NCBI GenBank assembly: GCA_024509875.1
Contig: JAMPIV010014838.1
Coordinates: 186,001-250,000, forward strand
Direction: 5' to 3'
DNA: 64,000 nucleotides
From: Oreohelix idahoensis
Taxonomy: Eukaryota; Mollusca; Gastropoda; Stylommatophora; Oreohelicidae
Shown here in pieces: positions 1-11,351 of this stretch. Numbering within the stretch: position 1 is the first letter of the stretch; the number at the start of each line of letters is the position of its first letter. Made by a program: the position numbers and the translations under genes. Below the pieces are notes generated by a model. That model was not told where the DNA came from and searched no databases. It saw nothing but the letters and a program-made list of their open reading frames with translations.

Positions 1-560
1 AAACTAACAGTTCTGCCTATCTGTGCTGACTTCAGTAGAGAGAATGTTTACCCTCTCTCTCTCCACTAACTCTGGAATTGATGACTGAGGTTTAACAGAA
101 CCCCACTGGATTCTGGACTGGAACTGTAGCTGACTTCTACCACTCTGAAATTACCTGCCCGAGTACCTATAACTGGGCCGTCGGCTTTATTATGGCCGTG
201 AAGAAACGAACATAAAAATTACCACAATGCTGGCAGCCTGCCAAATCTGCGTGTGTAACGAGCATCAGAGCTCAGGATTTATCCACAAAAATCCTATTTC
301 GCTGGAAAATGTCTTCCCCTGGCTGGGAAAACGTATTTTCTTCCTCTCCTTCCACTACTGGCAACTAACGTAAAACCCTTGCGGTTCTGCGAATGCCCCA
401 ACTTTGCCGTGGGAGAAATTTTGTGGTCTCAAAATTCCGCTCTCATTCCCACAAAGCCGGTACCTGCAAATCTCGGATGTCCAACTGAAGGCAATCGACA
501 ATATGCTTCTGGCACCCGGCTTTGGCAATTTTTTCATTAAAAGAGCAAGAAGCTATGAAA
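1..560. other. No recognisable gene
   Basis: No domain, splice-exon pattern or repeat shared with the rest of the window was recognised. A 60-codon frame on the - strand (355-537) has no recognisable homology and could be chance. Confidence 0.3.
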
Positions 561-594
561 TATAGGCCTTTTATAATCAAGACCCCCACGCGCC

Positions 595-690
595 GACTTC
601 ATGACGTCATATGCGCGGCGTGGTTCTAAAGCCAATCGGAGCTCGGCATTTCAACTGCAGTTAGCTCTCAGCCAATCAGAACCTTAGATC
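595..690 (+). promoter_or_regulatory. Candidate promoter: CRE plus two CCAAT boxes
   Basis: A perfect CRE (TGACGTCA, about 602-609) lies in a locally GC-richer stretch (TGCGCGGCGTGG). It is followed by two forward CCAAT boxes, AGCCAATCGG (about 631) and AGCCAATCAG (about 670). CRE plus tandem CCAAT boxes is a common proximal-promoter arrangement. No first exon or TATA box could be tied to it, so the gene it would serve is unknown. It could also be part of an unrecognised mobile element. Confidence 0.35.
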
Positions 691-1229
691 TTTCTGATGC
701 AACCAGTTTCTGCTAGACAAAGAACCGGGAATTGGTCCTAGCCCTATACTGCGGAAATGAAGCAAAAATGGCCGCAAATAATTTAACTCCCGAAAAATGC
801 GTATATGGCCACGCAATATCTTTAAAAAAAAGGACACTGGTGCAAATCCTGATCTAGCCTCTATAATCTTAATCTAGAATAATACTTTCTAATTCCCTAC
901 ACCCCCATTCTAAACACATAAAGAAGAACCATAAAGCAGATGAGATCAAACTCCCTCGTGATCTCATCTTGAAAAAACGTAAATAATAGAAGGAGAAGAA
1001 ACATGGAGAAGGATTTTCCTGTAATCCCTCCTAAAAATAGTGAACAACATGCAAGGAGAAAAAGACATGGGCCATTTGAAAGACAGAATCTCAGTACTTT
1101 CGTCACACTGATCTAGGCTACCAAAAGCTTGCAGGTCATGGTAAGTTTCAGGTCGAATGGGTTAAACCCTTCCCTGGCATTGTAGATGCATCCAAGTTAG
1201 GATCAACAACCAAGTCATCATTCAGCGAC

Positions 1230-1403
1230 TGCTGACACTCCCTCATAGCAATGCTGACTGCGAAAGATCATTTTCAATGATGAAAAAAATCCACACAGAC
1301 TGCAGGAGGTCCGGGAATGCAGACCCACTCACTTCTATTTTACAGTGTAAGATTAATATTGATACATGCTGTGCAGACTTTAAGCCCACAAATGCAAAGT
1401 GCT
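1230..1403 (+). pseudogene. hAT-family C-terminal dimerisation fragment
   Basis: One frame reads through PHSNADCERSFSMMKKI and then ILQCKINIDTCC to a stop at 1403. The pattern P-H-S-N-A-D-x-E-R-x-F-S is the start of the hAT transposase C-terminal dimerisation region, also found in hAT-derived ZNF862-like proteins. Only about 58 residues are visible. Stops occur upstream and no BED finger or catalytic core was found, so this is a relic. Whether it came from a transposon or a domesticated gene cannot be decided here. Confidence 0.55.
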
Positions 1404-1699
1404 AAAAGTGCATGTGTTGATTATAATACAAAACACTGTACATCGAAAGAATAGTGTACCTCATGATCACTAAGTTTTTTATATGTAAAGAACAGCATGA
1501 GACTATTAGCATGTTTTATATCACAATAATTCAAATGCTAATAGATTTGTATATATCATTTCTCATTTTAAAACTATTGCGTATAATTTATTAATATATT
1601 TTTTGCGTAAGGATTTTTGGGTGTTTGTAAGGATTGTTTTGGTCCGGCGTACAGATTTTTGTCTCAGGAGGTTGACAGGTATGGGAAAAGATGCTGACT

Positions 1700-1856
1700 T
1701 TTGATAGAACACACACACACTGATGAAACCAGCTGAGAGCATTACAAGGTAGTCCTTATTCTGGAATCCCCAAGGTTAAAAAAAAAATAAAATAAAGGGA
1801 AACCCTAAAAGCACATGGAAACCTTAAAAGCACATGGAAAAGAGAATATGAGACTC
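1700..1856 (+). mobile_element. LINE-2 3' fragment, left part
   Basis: The stretch around 1722-1765 (GAGAGCATTACAAGG, then TCCTTATTCTGGAATCC) matches the 3' coding part of LINE-2 seen at 11515-11550 and 43183-43225. The match continues weakly to about 1856. The missing downstream part of the same LINE resumes at 4122, so this fragment appears to have been split by the piggyBac insertion. Confidence 0.5.
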
Positions 1857-4121
1857 CCTGAACCCTGGCCACCCAGCCTGTAAAATCCCATTCCCCTGGG
1901 CTCCTGAGCAAAAAATGCACAAAACAGACACATAAGCAAAACTAGTTACTGTGACACAACAATATAGTCAGTTTTAACTATTTTATCTCAAATTGACTAA
2001 CCTGATCATCTCCAATATTCCTGCTTAGTGTGCCAGTCCTCCCAGCATGTAGACCCTTCCTTTAGGCACAGATAGTTTTCACAATATTTACACCAGAATT
2101 TAGTCTTCACTTTTTTGAATGGTCTGTCTTTGTAGGCCATGTCTGGGAAGTCACTAACATGTTTGTTGAATTTGTATGCACACACAACACAAATGTTATT
2201 GCCTGTAGCTTGTGGAGACACTTGAGGATGATGCAAGCCCACATTTTGCAGCCTCTGATGTGCATCAACACGGTTGGGAAGCTTCATTGCCGCTGTTCTG
2301 TAATTGCCAATGAGTGATAAACAGATTTCATTCATGAACATACCAAATGTTCTGTAGCGTCTTCCAGTTACATTGTGGGGATTGTATTTATTCATTAGTA
2401 TATAGGCATTATTGCATGCCCACATGAAAAATTTCACTATGAGCCGTCGAAGCCAACGATAATGCCGGTGCGTTTTGTTGAGACGACAAACTTGGTCGTT
2501 GACATCGCAGCCACCCATGAAAGTATTGTAGTCAATACAAAGTTGTGGAGTTTAAACATCCACAGTTGTTCCATCCTTGTTTCTCCTTCTAACAGTTCCC
2601 ATTTCTGTTGGGTTATGATAATTAGATATAAAATTGATGGGTCTTTGGTCCATCCATAAAAGGCAAACAATGTTATTGAAACACACAAATTCTGATTGCC
2701 CCCTGCACATTTTCTTCTTTCCTGACAGTTCTTTTGGATAATATTTCCTATTTGTCATTGCTGTCCCTACAGCAAGTGTTCCATAATCACTGTATAACTT
2801 GTCAAAGAGAGTTACACTGTTATAAAATCTGTCCATGACAAGAATATGGTTTTTGTTTGCCAAATCACCTGAAGTAAAAATCCTGATGACGACACTACCA
2901 ACAACACCGAGTTCTGGAATAACATCCTCTGTTTTTCCAGTGTAAATTTCCAAATTTAGAATATAGCCCGAGCTCGCTTCACATGCCATGTAAGCCTTTA
3001 TTCCCCACTTTACTGGCTTTGATTTTATGTATTGTTTGAAGGCAAGTCTGCTTTTAGTGGGGATCATGCCCTCGTCTAAACTCAAGTGTTGTGAGGGTGA
3101 ATAACAATATCGAAATCTTAGAAGCCAACAAATTCAGCATGGGCCTTACTTTGTACAGTTTATCTGCTTTATCCAGAGCAGGGTCCTCTTCATCTACAAG
3201 ATGAAGAAATGTCCATATAGCAAGAAAGTGATCGCGTTCTATTACAGTGCGAAATCCAGGAGTTTGCGAAATGAAGTTCGAAGACGAGCTGGACCAGTAA
3301 TCTTCGAAACGTGGTTTATTCACACTGTGCTCCATTTGAAGACGCAGTCCAAAGAATGCTTTTACCTCTGTTACATCTTTATAATTTTTAGCATAGTAGC
3401 TGGTTGGCTTTTTGCTTTTTACTTGCCCAGCACGTCTGTTTGTCTGCTCACACAAATTGTGCCAGAAATTACTGTCGAGGAAAAGTTCCAAAAATTCAAT
3501 GGCTTTACTCTCAGGAGAAATGGAATTTGGAATATTCTTAGGGCCTATCTGTTCCACAAATGTTATGTCTACGGTAAACATATGTCTAAATATATTTGCA
3601 GTAGACCAACCTGTATCAAATTTACTTGATACATTGTGTGGGATACGCCCCTTTCCACGCCCCTGCACCATAGCCCGATCCCCTGAGGGGCCAGGAACAG
3701 GGTTAGAACTAGCTTGATCATAATCTGATTCACAAGTTTCGTCACTCGATTCATTTTTGATGTCACTTTCACAATAATCACCATCTAAATCTAATTCATC
3801 ATCCTCCGAATCATTGAGCACAAGTTCAACAGCTTGTTCCGTTGTTAGCCTTTTAGAATGGCTATTTCCTGGATTTTCAACACGCCTTGTCATTGTGAAA
3901 ACAGTTAAAAAATTGCAAAATATTATCACGTCGTGGGCGCCGCCATCTTGGTCTAACATTCCACAAGATATGTGTACTTCCTGACGTCATTATTTTTTAC
4001 ACATTTCCATTCCCACCCCATTTTGCTATGCTAGGTGTGTCAGACCGAGATTACGGTCTCTCGGGGAGAGGATTTTTTACGCACGGACCGAAATTTCGGG
4101 ACCTCGGGTTCAAAAGGTTAA
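1857..4121 (-). mobile_element. Decayed piggyBac DNA transposon
   Basis: The right boundary is a TTAA (4118-4121), the piggyBac target site. Read inward it begins CCTTTTGAACCCGAGG, and the transposase lies on the same strand. The sequence outside (from 4122) continues a LINE-2 fragment whose left part ends near 1856. That places the left boundary near 1857, where only a degraded CTGAACCCTGG remains, so this edge is approximate. The element is inserted in LINE-2 and is therefore younger than that fragment. Confidence 0.6.
2006..3893 (-). pseudogene. piggyBac transposase, frameshifted, one internal stop
   Basis: This is a DDE transposase of the piggyBac (PGBD) family, which moves elements precisely into TTAA sites. 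The start at 3893 (MTRRVEN) is followed by an acidic N-terminus and then the core. The three catalytic aspartates are recognisable: LDEGMIPTK, LVMDRFYNS and GGCDVND. The C-terminus is cysteine-rich (CVVC, CKYC), as in the piggyBac zinc-binding tail. A frameshift lies near 3118 and an in-frame TAA near 2550, so the copy cannot make active enzyme. Total length of about 600 codons fits the family. Confidence 0.85.
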
Positions 4122-4205
4122 TAAAGATGAAGAAATGGTGAAAGTTTGAGCAGATGGCACAGGACATGAGGGCTTGGCATGAACTGATTGAAAGAGCTGA
4201 ATGGT
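4122..4205 (+). mobile_element. LINE-2 3' fragment, right part
   Basis: GAGCAGATGGCACAGGACATG and the following ACTTGGCAT-like block match the LINE-2 3' end at 11645-11680. It begins directly after the TTAA of the piggyBac and completes the fragment at 1700-1856. Confidence 0.55.
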
Positions 4206-4311
4206 AATGAATGAATTAATTAGAATTGACTTGTTATAAAGTTTGTGTCTCACTGAATATGTAGTGCCAGGGAGAAGCTAAAGAGCAGGAGCTATAGTTA
4301 TTTGAGTTTTC

Positions 4312-4640
4312 TACAACATCATAATGCTGACTATTACATTGTTAATACTACAACATCATAATGCTGACTATTACATTGTTAATACTACAACATCATAATG
4401 CTGACTATTACATTGTTAATACTACAACATCATAATGCAGACTATTACATTGTTAATACTACATCATAATGCAGACTATTACATTGTTAATACTACAACA
4501 TCATAATGCTGACTATCACATTGTTAATACTACAACATCATAATGCTGACTATTACATTGTTAATACTACAACATCATAATGCTGACTATTACATTGTTA
4601 ATACTACAACATCATAATGCTGACTATTACATTGTTAATA
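4312..4640. repeat. 37-bp minisatellite, about 9 copies
   Basis: Nine near-identical tandem units of 37 bp, each containing CATCATAATGCTGACTATTA followed by CATTGTTAATACTACAA. Two adjacent units carry GCAGAC in place of GCTGAC, and the fifth is 3 bp shorter. The array is AT-rich and intronic or intergenic. No coding sense is apparent. Confidence 0.9.
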
Positions 4641-5122
4641 AAACTGGTTGACACTGGAAATTAAACGTGGCAGTAGTTTTAAAATATAAACTACAGCATT
4701 AAAAGTAAGAATTTTAGTATCTGTGCCTTCTGCTCTTTCATTCATTACTGCATACACTGTTGGATGTACATTCTTTTCTCTTTTTTTTTTTTTAAACATA
4801 TCATGTGGATAATACAATCTTAGGCCTTCATTGCTGTCACTTTATTTTACTCATTATCATAGTTTGTTCATATCACTCTTTTGTTTGTCTGACTTGCTTT
4901 TTCTGTCTTCCTACTGTTACCAAGTTTTCCTTTAGCAAGAATTTTATAATCCTTGCCCAATGTTATAATCACAGCCTACTGTTTTCTTAATTTTATTTTT
5001 GAGTTGTTCCCCTTGGCACCAAACTGTTTTGAGATTTCATTTTTTTTTTTTTCAAATAACTTGCTTTACATTTGTCTTTGGTTATGTTTGATAGGGCATC
5101 ATGTGCTTGTTTCTTATTTTAG

Positions 5123-5295
5123 GTAGCCCATTTTGATGAGTGGAAACAGGGTCAAAATCCACTCTCGCGGCTTTGTCACACATGTCGCACAGTAAAGCCG
5201 CTTCGAGCAAAACACTGCCGCATTTGTAATCGTTGTGTGAAAGAGTTTGACCATCACTGTCCATACATACATAATTGTGTTGGATATTATAATCG
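5123..5295 (+). CDS. DHHC palmitoyltransferase, catalytic exon
   Basis: This exon encodes the zinc-binding cysteine-rich core of a protein S-acyltransferase, an integral membrane enzyme that transfers palmitate to cysteines of target proteins. It reads [16 protein letters not shown], then [18 protein letters not shown] and VGYYN. The catalytic tetrad Asp-His-His-Cys is intact; the usual Trp after CP is Tyr. The acceptor (TTCTTATTTTAG) and donor (CG/GTAAGT) are good. The exon is 173 nt, entering in phase 0 and leaving in phase 2. Its two trailing bases complete Arg with the first G of either downstream exon. The C(x)2C...RPLRAKHC-like context resembles ankyrin-type PATs (plant TIP1, animal ZDHHC13/17), but no ankyrin exons are visible upstream. 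Confidence 0.93.
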
Positions 5296-5842
5296 GTAAG
5301 TACCAGGCTTTTCACCCATTTGACAAAATTCAGTTACAAATTCATTACATATTTTAAAACTTGAATGCAAGAAATGGACAAGTTTTGCACCTCGGAGTTC
5401 TTTTCGATTTATAAATAATTTGAAAAATCTTAATTATTTGTGTTTGAAAAACCATTGTTTTCTTAACTAAAGGAGACGAGTAAATCGCTCTGCCTTTTCA
5501 AGTGTCAGACACTGTTGCTTCTTGAATTGGATCTAGTTAAATAAAATAACACTCATAAAAGTATTAAATATTCCTTTACAAGCACATTATCTCTCACTTT
5601 TTCTCATTCCATGTGGATTATAGGAGTACAGCTGTAGCTCACCACTTACTTCTATTCTTGGCTCTATTTTTTCAGCTCTGCCCATGATAGCCACGTTGCT
5701 TTAGCTTCCTCTCCACTGTTTTTTGCAGTTTCTCTTGGGCCTCCGCATTTTTCTCTTCATTCGTGTTTTCTATTCAAGGGCATGTCTGGTTATACCGGTT
5801 GGTTGCTTCCAAAGAGGTTATTTTCTTCATTTTCTCACTTTA

Positions 5843-6040
5843 ATCCCCACACATGAGCCTGATTGCCTCAGCTGTATCTATCCATATGAGACAGTTCAGC
5901 ATGTGCTGCTCACTTGCCCAGGACTCTCCACAGAAAGAAGAAAGCTATTGCCGGGCTTCCCAACTATCACAGACACTTGTTCAACAACAGCCATCCTCAA
6001 CTGTATGGGTTGTTGTCTGTTCCTGTTCTCACAGGTCTGT
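5843..6040 (+). pseudogene. LINE C-terminal CCHC fragment
   Basis: The frame reads PDCLSCIYPYETVQHVLLTC. This Cys-x2-Cys...His...Cys pattern is the C-terminal zinc motif of R1/I/Jockey-type LINE polyproteins, followed by P-LSTERRKLL. No reverse transcriptase is nearby and the frame ends soon after, so this is a relic. Confidence 0.6.
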
Positions 6041-6159
6041 ATTTGTTACTGCAACTGACCATTTGACATAAAGAATGAGATGGGGACATAATGTCTGGAG
6101 TTTGAACACAATGTCTGGAGTTGGACACAATTTTCTTGATAGTGCCGCGTTTAGTTTCT

Positions 6160-6376
6160 GAGAGTCTGGGGATGCAAAAGAAAGAATAGGTGTACTGATC
6201 CTTCAGGCATGGCTTCATGAGGTTTTTCATGGGACTGGCAACTTCATAATGTAAAGTAAATTGCAACAGAACCTCCTGCTGCAAGAGCATATTAATAATT
6301 TGGTACAGGCTTCCTGAAAGGGACCAGCTACAGTCATTGCTCCATTCTCCAAAAAAGGGAAATGATGATGATGATT
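6160..6376 (+). repeat. Repeat E (LINE-leader-derived), + copy
   Basis: A roughly 250-bp dispersed repeat with the blocks GAAAGAATAGG, CTTCAGGCATG, GGACTGGCAACTTCATAATG, CTGCTGCAAGAGCA and GGTACAGGCTTCCTG, ending in GATGATGATGATT. Other copies lie at 7470, 24890, 27115, 32150, 34375, 36265 and 40855. It shares CATGTCGTRAAAR-type blocks with the 5' leader of LINE-2. Confidence 0.6.
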
Positions 6377-6692
6377 CTTGACAGTGTGTCTCATTTCTGA
6401 GCAATTGAAGAGGACAGATTTTACATGTGTGTTGAACAGCCCAGTTGTATTTTTCTGGGAAAGATCTGTTGTGTTTCACACTGGGCGGAAAGAGTTGAAT
6501 GCAAAACACTGCTTACTACTGTATAGACACCATCTACATCAAACAACGATCTGAAAGTCAAACTTGCACAATACAGAATTACATCCTGAAATAACTAAAG
6601 GGTACTTGCCTGTGCCTGAAAGGGGTATGTGTCAGGGAAATGAGACAGTTATATTATTTTGAAATTGAAATGACCTAATTATTGATGTAAAA

Positions 6693-6950
6693 AGAGTAAA
6701 GGTTTATTGAGGCTTATTGGGAATATGGTGTTAGGCCCATATTTTCTTGACCATCCCCACACTAGGGGTGATGTGGTTAGCATCATGCCAGCCGCCTTCT
6801 TTCCCAGAGTTGCTCTGGCACCCAGTTCATGAGGCTGGGTTGACCCCGGAGCTGTTTGCGGTCTAAAAAATCCCGCTTCATCTGGGAACTGAACCATGAA
6901 CCACCTAGCTAGGAAGCCAGTGCACTGACCACTGTGCTAGTGTGGCTCCA
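6693..6950 (-). mobile_element. SINE-A, full-length copy
   Basis: Flanked by a 16-bp duplication AATTATTGATGTAAAA (6677-6692 and 6951-6966). Read on the - strand it starts with a tRNA-like head: an A-box-like CAGTGGTCAGTGCACTGG and a degraded B box. A GC-richer body and the conserved block ATGGGCCTAACACCATATTC follow. Other copies are at 21965, 34776 and 48243. Confidence 0.8.
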
Positions 6951-7036
6951 AATTATTGATGTAAAACAAGTGTGAAAATAGCAAACAAGTGTATTCTTCT
7001 TTTGGATTAGGTTATGGCAAAGGCTATAGGATTATA

Positions 7037-7275
7037 GACTTTCATAAATGGGTGCTTGCGTAGAATAGAAGGATTAAAATGGTATGACAAAGTTACCAAC
7101 GTGGAACTGATGACAAGAACCAGACAAGTGCCAGTGGAACAAGAGATGAGAAGAAGACGATGGCGATGGATAGGACACACACTGGGGAAAAAACTTGATG
7201 GCACGTGACAGGAGGACTTGGCATGTGTTTGTTGAAGGCCTATGCTCCTTTGGGAGTGGAGGGTTATGAATGAAT
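7037..7275 (+). mobile_element. LINE-2 3' end fragment
   Basis: Matches the LINE-2 C-terminal coding region (GGGTGCTTGCGTAGAATAGA, CAGACAAGTGCCAGTGGAAC), as at 11362 and 43240-43370. It jumps by internal deletion to the 3' terminus and ends in an ATGAATGAATGA tail. Confidence 0.65.
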
Positions 7276-7469
7276 GAAAGGCTATAGGATACAGTGAAGT
7301 GTACCATACAGTAAAGATTTAATCAAATTAGAATTCAGGGAAATAAAATAAATGGAACAGTCAAGCCACACATTTGCTACTAGAAGAAATCTATGTGGCA
7401 TTAAGAGTTACATTGGTATAAAAAAAAAAGTGTACTGCAAGATTTGGCAATCGGTGATATGGAGTGGCC

Positions 7470-7690
7470 CCTTGTAGCTCCCGGGGGGTCTCTGATGAGA
7501 CAAAGAAAGCATAGGATTACTGCTCCCTCAGATATGTCGATACAAGGTGACTAATATGGGTTTGTGCATACGACTGGCAACCTGATCATGTAAAACAGAT
7601 TACTACAGAAACCACTGCTGCAAGAGGACCAGCTGCGGTTGTGGCTCCATGCCCCATGAAGAGCAAACATGAAAATGATAATCATATGAT
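7470..7690 (+). repeat. Repeat E, + copy
   Basis: Same blocks as the copy at 6160: GAGACAAAGAAAGCATAGG, CCTCAGATATGTCG, GGCAACCTGATCATGTAAAAC, ACCACTGCTGCAAGAGG and GTGGCTCCATGC. Confidence 0.6.
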
Positions 7691-8299
7691 GGCGAAGAGA
7701 TGGAAGATTCAGAGTGAACTGAAGATGTTTCCATTTTTTTAAATTTTTTCCACAATGGTAATGGACTTTTCATAAAGAGGAACATAACTTAACATTGAAG
7801 GTGTGGTTTTGGTAGTGCTTACTTTTGATGTAAGAAATCCGGGAATTGTGGGCTGCTTGCATCCTTCCTTTTTTTCTCGTATACAGAAATTTTTTATGGT
7901 GCATGAAGTGTTTATTTAACTTTGAATCTTTGTTCTTTGCTATGTCATATTCTTCTGTAATATTTAGAAGTTCCTCTTGACAGTCAGACATTTGCACGAA
8001 TTTTCATGTCCATATTTTTTTACCTCTGTTTTGGCTGTCACCTTCATTTTCTAATCTTCCCCAGCACAGTATATCTACTAAAATACTGAACACCAAAAAA
8101 AAAAAACACACTACCATTTAAGAGTTAAACACAAGTGGCAAAAATGTCTATCTTTCTGTTCCAATAATCTTTAGTGAGCAGACGGCATATGGTTATTGAA
8201 AATAAGCAATTTTAAACACGCTTTGCACGTAATAGTAAAACAAAGCTTGGCATTCAAATCCACCAGTTTACGTTGGATTTGATTACTGCAAAAAAGGTA

Positions 8300-8620
8300 T
8301 TCAATAGTTTAGACAGAGTAACTGGAAGCTGGCATTGTCCATGAAGGACAACTTGCTGAGTCCTTTGAGATAACAAGTGGAGTTTGACAGGGATGGGAAC
8401 CAGATTGCACTGGGATATACATTGCTGCATGATGAGGAATCATACACACATCTTGGCAGTAATATAGACAAAGTTGGAGGAACAGGCAATTACATCAAAA
8501 TAAGAATACAAAAGATAAGAGGTGCTTCTACTGCTTTATGAAATATAAGGAAATGAAATGAAATCAAGTCCAGCACAAAAATCAGAACAGTACTTAGACT
8601 GTAACAACCCAGTAATTTTT
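8300..8620 (+). pseudogene. LINE reverse transcriptase thumb fragment
   Basis: Degraded coding sequence on the + strand includes ESYTHLGSNIDKVGGT, then IKIRIQKIRGA. This is the Y-L-G-x-x-I-x-x-x-GG-x-x-x-D-I-x-x-R-I block that follows the FADD motif in RTE-type LINEs. Stops and shifts are frequent. Confidence 0.5.
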
Positions 8621-8814
8621 TTTATTTTCAATTGGATCTGGTTTTTGCATGTTTAACACCCTGTTTAATGCAACACTGCAAGAATAACAACAAAAAACCC
8701 ACCAGAGCACAGAAGTTAATTGAAATTTTTTCATAAATCATGTTTAATCCTTCAGTTTCAAGCTCTGTTCTAATAAAATGATATTTCTGTTCTAATATTA
8801 TGCATACTTGGTCA

Positions 8815-9300
8815 TTTGGTCTGTACAAGATCTGTTCTATCAAAGACCTCCTATATTATCTGTCAATTGTCTTATGAGGCTGTCTTTTAATCTCTCAAGG
8901 ATGATCCTGTATTTTCCAGGGCACTGGTAGTGAAAGTTATTCCTCTGTAATTTACGCACTCTTGCAAATCCCCCTTCTTTGGTAACTGACAACATACATT
9001 TCCCTCCAGTCTTCTGGTATTTACCAAGTAATTTGTGTAATATCTCTACAGAGGTGTCAATCTCTGCTTACATACTCTCTGCTGGAATGCCATCTGGGCC
9101 ATCAGTTTTTATGACTTTCTTCATGTTTGCCTTATTTGGTTGTTCGCAATTAACTTGTAACTTCTTTCCTGGTGACTGGATATCCTGGGGATTTTGCATA
9201 GCTGGTCTGTTTAGAACTTCTTTCCATCCATCTCTTCATTTGTTCTTACATGTTGATCAGCTATTTCCCAACCTTGTCCTTATATGTGTAGCCAAGTGAT
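8815..9300 (-). pseudogene. LINE-2 reverse transcriptase fragment
   Basis: Colinear with 44170-44680 of the main LINE-2 copy, on the same strand. Shared blocks are CTCTCAAGGATGATCCTGTA, TGCTGGAATGCCATCTGGGC and GGGGATTTTGCATAGCTGGT. These cover the D-G-(I/V)-P-A-E and N-Y-R-G-I region of the RT. It is frame-broken. Confidence 0.7.
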
Positions 9301-9309
9301 AATGTATCA

Positions 9310-10130
9310 ACATTACATCAACTTAGGGCATAACAATTGCAAATTTGTTCTCACAGCTAAAACTTTTCACTATGTTAATTAAGTAAAATTTAATGGTATA
9401 TTTTAGATGGAAATTGAAGCATGTCATACTTTATTTATGTTTCCTGAATATATATGTCATGCATCATGTGCACATGAACACTTTATGGAGTGCACGTTAT
9501 TTCAGTATTGTGGTGAAATTGGAAAAAATGGTATTTTTCATGAGTCAGCAGGCTTGGAACACTTGCATTCCTTACAGTCACATAGTTATCTGCATGGTAT
9601 TTTTGTTAGTATTTCATGGTTTATTCTGTTATGGCATTATTGGAGCTTCTTTGCAAGAAAATCATTTAACTTGCCAATTAACCTGCAGATGGCCCTTAAC
9701 TTCCATAAATTCTGCCTGTGAACTGCATGCCTTTTTGTTTGTAAAAATTTTGTTACAAATTGAAACACTGCACTTAATCTTCTGATTGCTAAATTTCCAA
9801 TGAAATCATTTTAATTGCTGAATTTCAGAGTCATGAAACTGCTATCTGTTTATATGGCATGACTGTTGTAGTGTTCTGTGGCATTCTCACAAATACATTA
9901 TGTCCAGATAGTCTATTATACCGCACTCTGAATATATTCTCTAGTATAAATGCGTAATGAAATCGTACAAGTAAAGAGTCAAAATTCTCATATAATACCA
10001 TTTGTGCATGTGGTGTGGAGGAGTCCATTTTGAATATCTTGAGTTTTTGTTTTTTGATTTGTCTTTTAAAAAGAGACTAAACAAATGATTCAGCTGTTCA
10101 GAGAAATGTATTTAAATTTATTTTCATATT
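9310..10130. other. No firm feature; two overlapping open frames
   Basis: Two + strand frames stay open together for about 300 nt (about 9406-9720). One, entered at an AG in phase 2, is moderately hydrophobic. It could be an extra or dead membrane exon of the palmitoyltransferase gene, but it lacks a convincing pyrimidine tract or donor. Otherwise AT-rich sequence with nothing recognised. Confidence 0.2.
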
Positions 10131-10139
10131 TGTGAAATC

Positions 10140-10275
10140 CTTATCATTGCCTTTCAAGCTCCCCAAGGAGCTTAGGCCTTCAACAGATTTGTGCCAAGTC
10201 CCGTCTGCTAAAGTTCTTTCCATGTCATCTTTACCCCTTTCATTTCTATCTCCAGTTCTCTTCTGCACTCGCTTT
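10140..10275 (-). mobile_element. LINE-2 3' terminal fragment
   Basis: Reverse complement of the LINE-2 3' end: CTCCCCAAGGAGC, TTCTTTCCATGTCATC and CCAGTTCTCTTCT correspond to GGGGAGCTAAAG, ACATGGAAAGAA and AGAAGAGAACTGG at 11590-11710. Confidence 0.55.
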
Positions 10276-10279
10276 TGGA

Positions 10280-11345
10280 TTTCTTCAGTTAAATTTCACC
10301 TGTATTTGAAATTTAAAAATTTGCAGATGAGAGGATGTAGGATGTCCTTCTAGTGCTTTGTATGTAATCTGATTGCTGTTACCACATCATATAACAAATT
10401 ACCCAAGTGTTTAATACTGCAGAATAGTATTCACTGAAAACATGTCCTACATTGATCTAATATTTGCCATTCTGGATTAAAAATACCATTCCTGGATTTA
10501 AAATACTAACAAGGTTATTAATGTAATCATCGTTGTAATAATCTTTAAAATAACATAAGTACATAATTTTATAACTGTTTATAATAATGTGTTATTAGAA
10601 ATATCAGTACTAAATGTTGTGGCACTCAGAAGTGGCAATCTTTTAATGTGGTACCAGTAGTTTAATTCAGAGAGGCTAATTACGATGTTGAGATAATAAA
10701 TTTAACAAATTCTTACACGTTCAGATGAAAAAATTTCTTACACTGGGGATATTTCATGTTAGACAGACAACATGATTTGTTATATGATGTGGCATTTTGA
10801 CTTTGTCACTGAGGTTTTATTTTTAGCTTTGTTTACTGCTTTATAACTGGCCACATTAGCTATGCATGTGCTTGTAAAAATTATGCTTAGCTTCTCCTTT
10901 GGCGGAATAAATATGATGCTTCCTAGCTCGTTCTTAGTTCAAAAGGATGAAAAATAGCAGACGTGATAAGCTAACCAGGGAATCGAAGCCAGGACCATCT
11001 GAGCTGTGTATGAAGCCTATCACCTATGTTATTTTTCTGTTGTCTATTTTTTTTTTTAATACTTGTTTATTTCTTGCTACAACTTATCCATTTATATTTA
11101 TTACGTCCTGTTCACAGGCCTTGGGTTTTCCCTCTTTATTTGTTTCTGATTTTTTTCTCATTCATGATATTTCTATGTGCCTCATAGGATTTATGTCTGA
11201 GATATTTTACATTTTCTAGATATTTCTTCTCCTCTCCCCCTTAAAAAAAATTTCTTTGTGAGAAATATTTTGCGCAAACAAGCTTTAGGATACTTATCAG
11301 AGAAAATTGACTTTAGCTAGCAATGTTTTTTTTTCAGGAGTGTAT
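10280..11345. other. AT-rich intronic sequence, nothing recognised
   Basis: No exon, tRNA-like head, terminal repeats or match to the other repeats was seen. Confidence 0.4.
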
Positions 11346-11351
11346 GTCACT

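Noticed and set aside
4312..4640. CRISPR-like array
   Set aside because: Units are directly tandem without unique spacers, in a eukaryotic intron; it is a minisatellite.
9393..9785. 130-codon + strand frame, possible third membrane exon in phase 2
   Set aside because: Weak pyrimidine tract, no good phase-0 donor, a second frame equally open, and no resemblance to the two accepted membrane exons.
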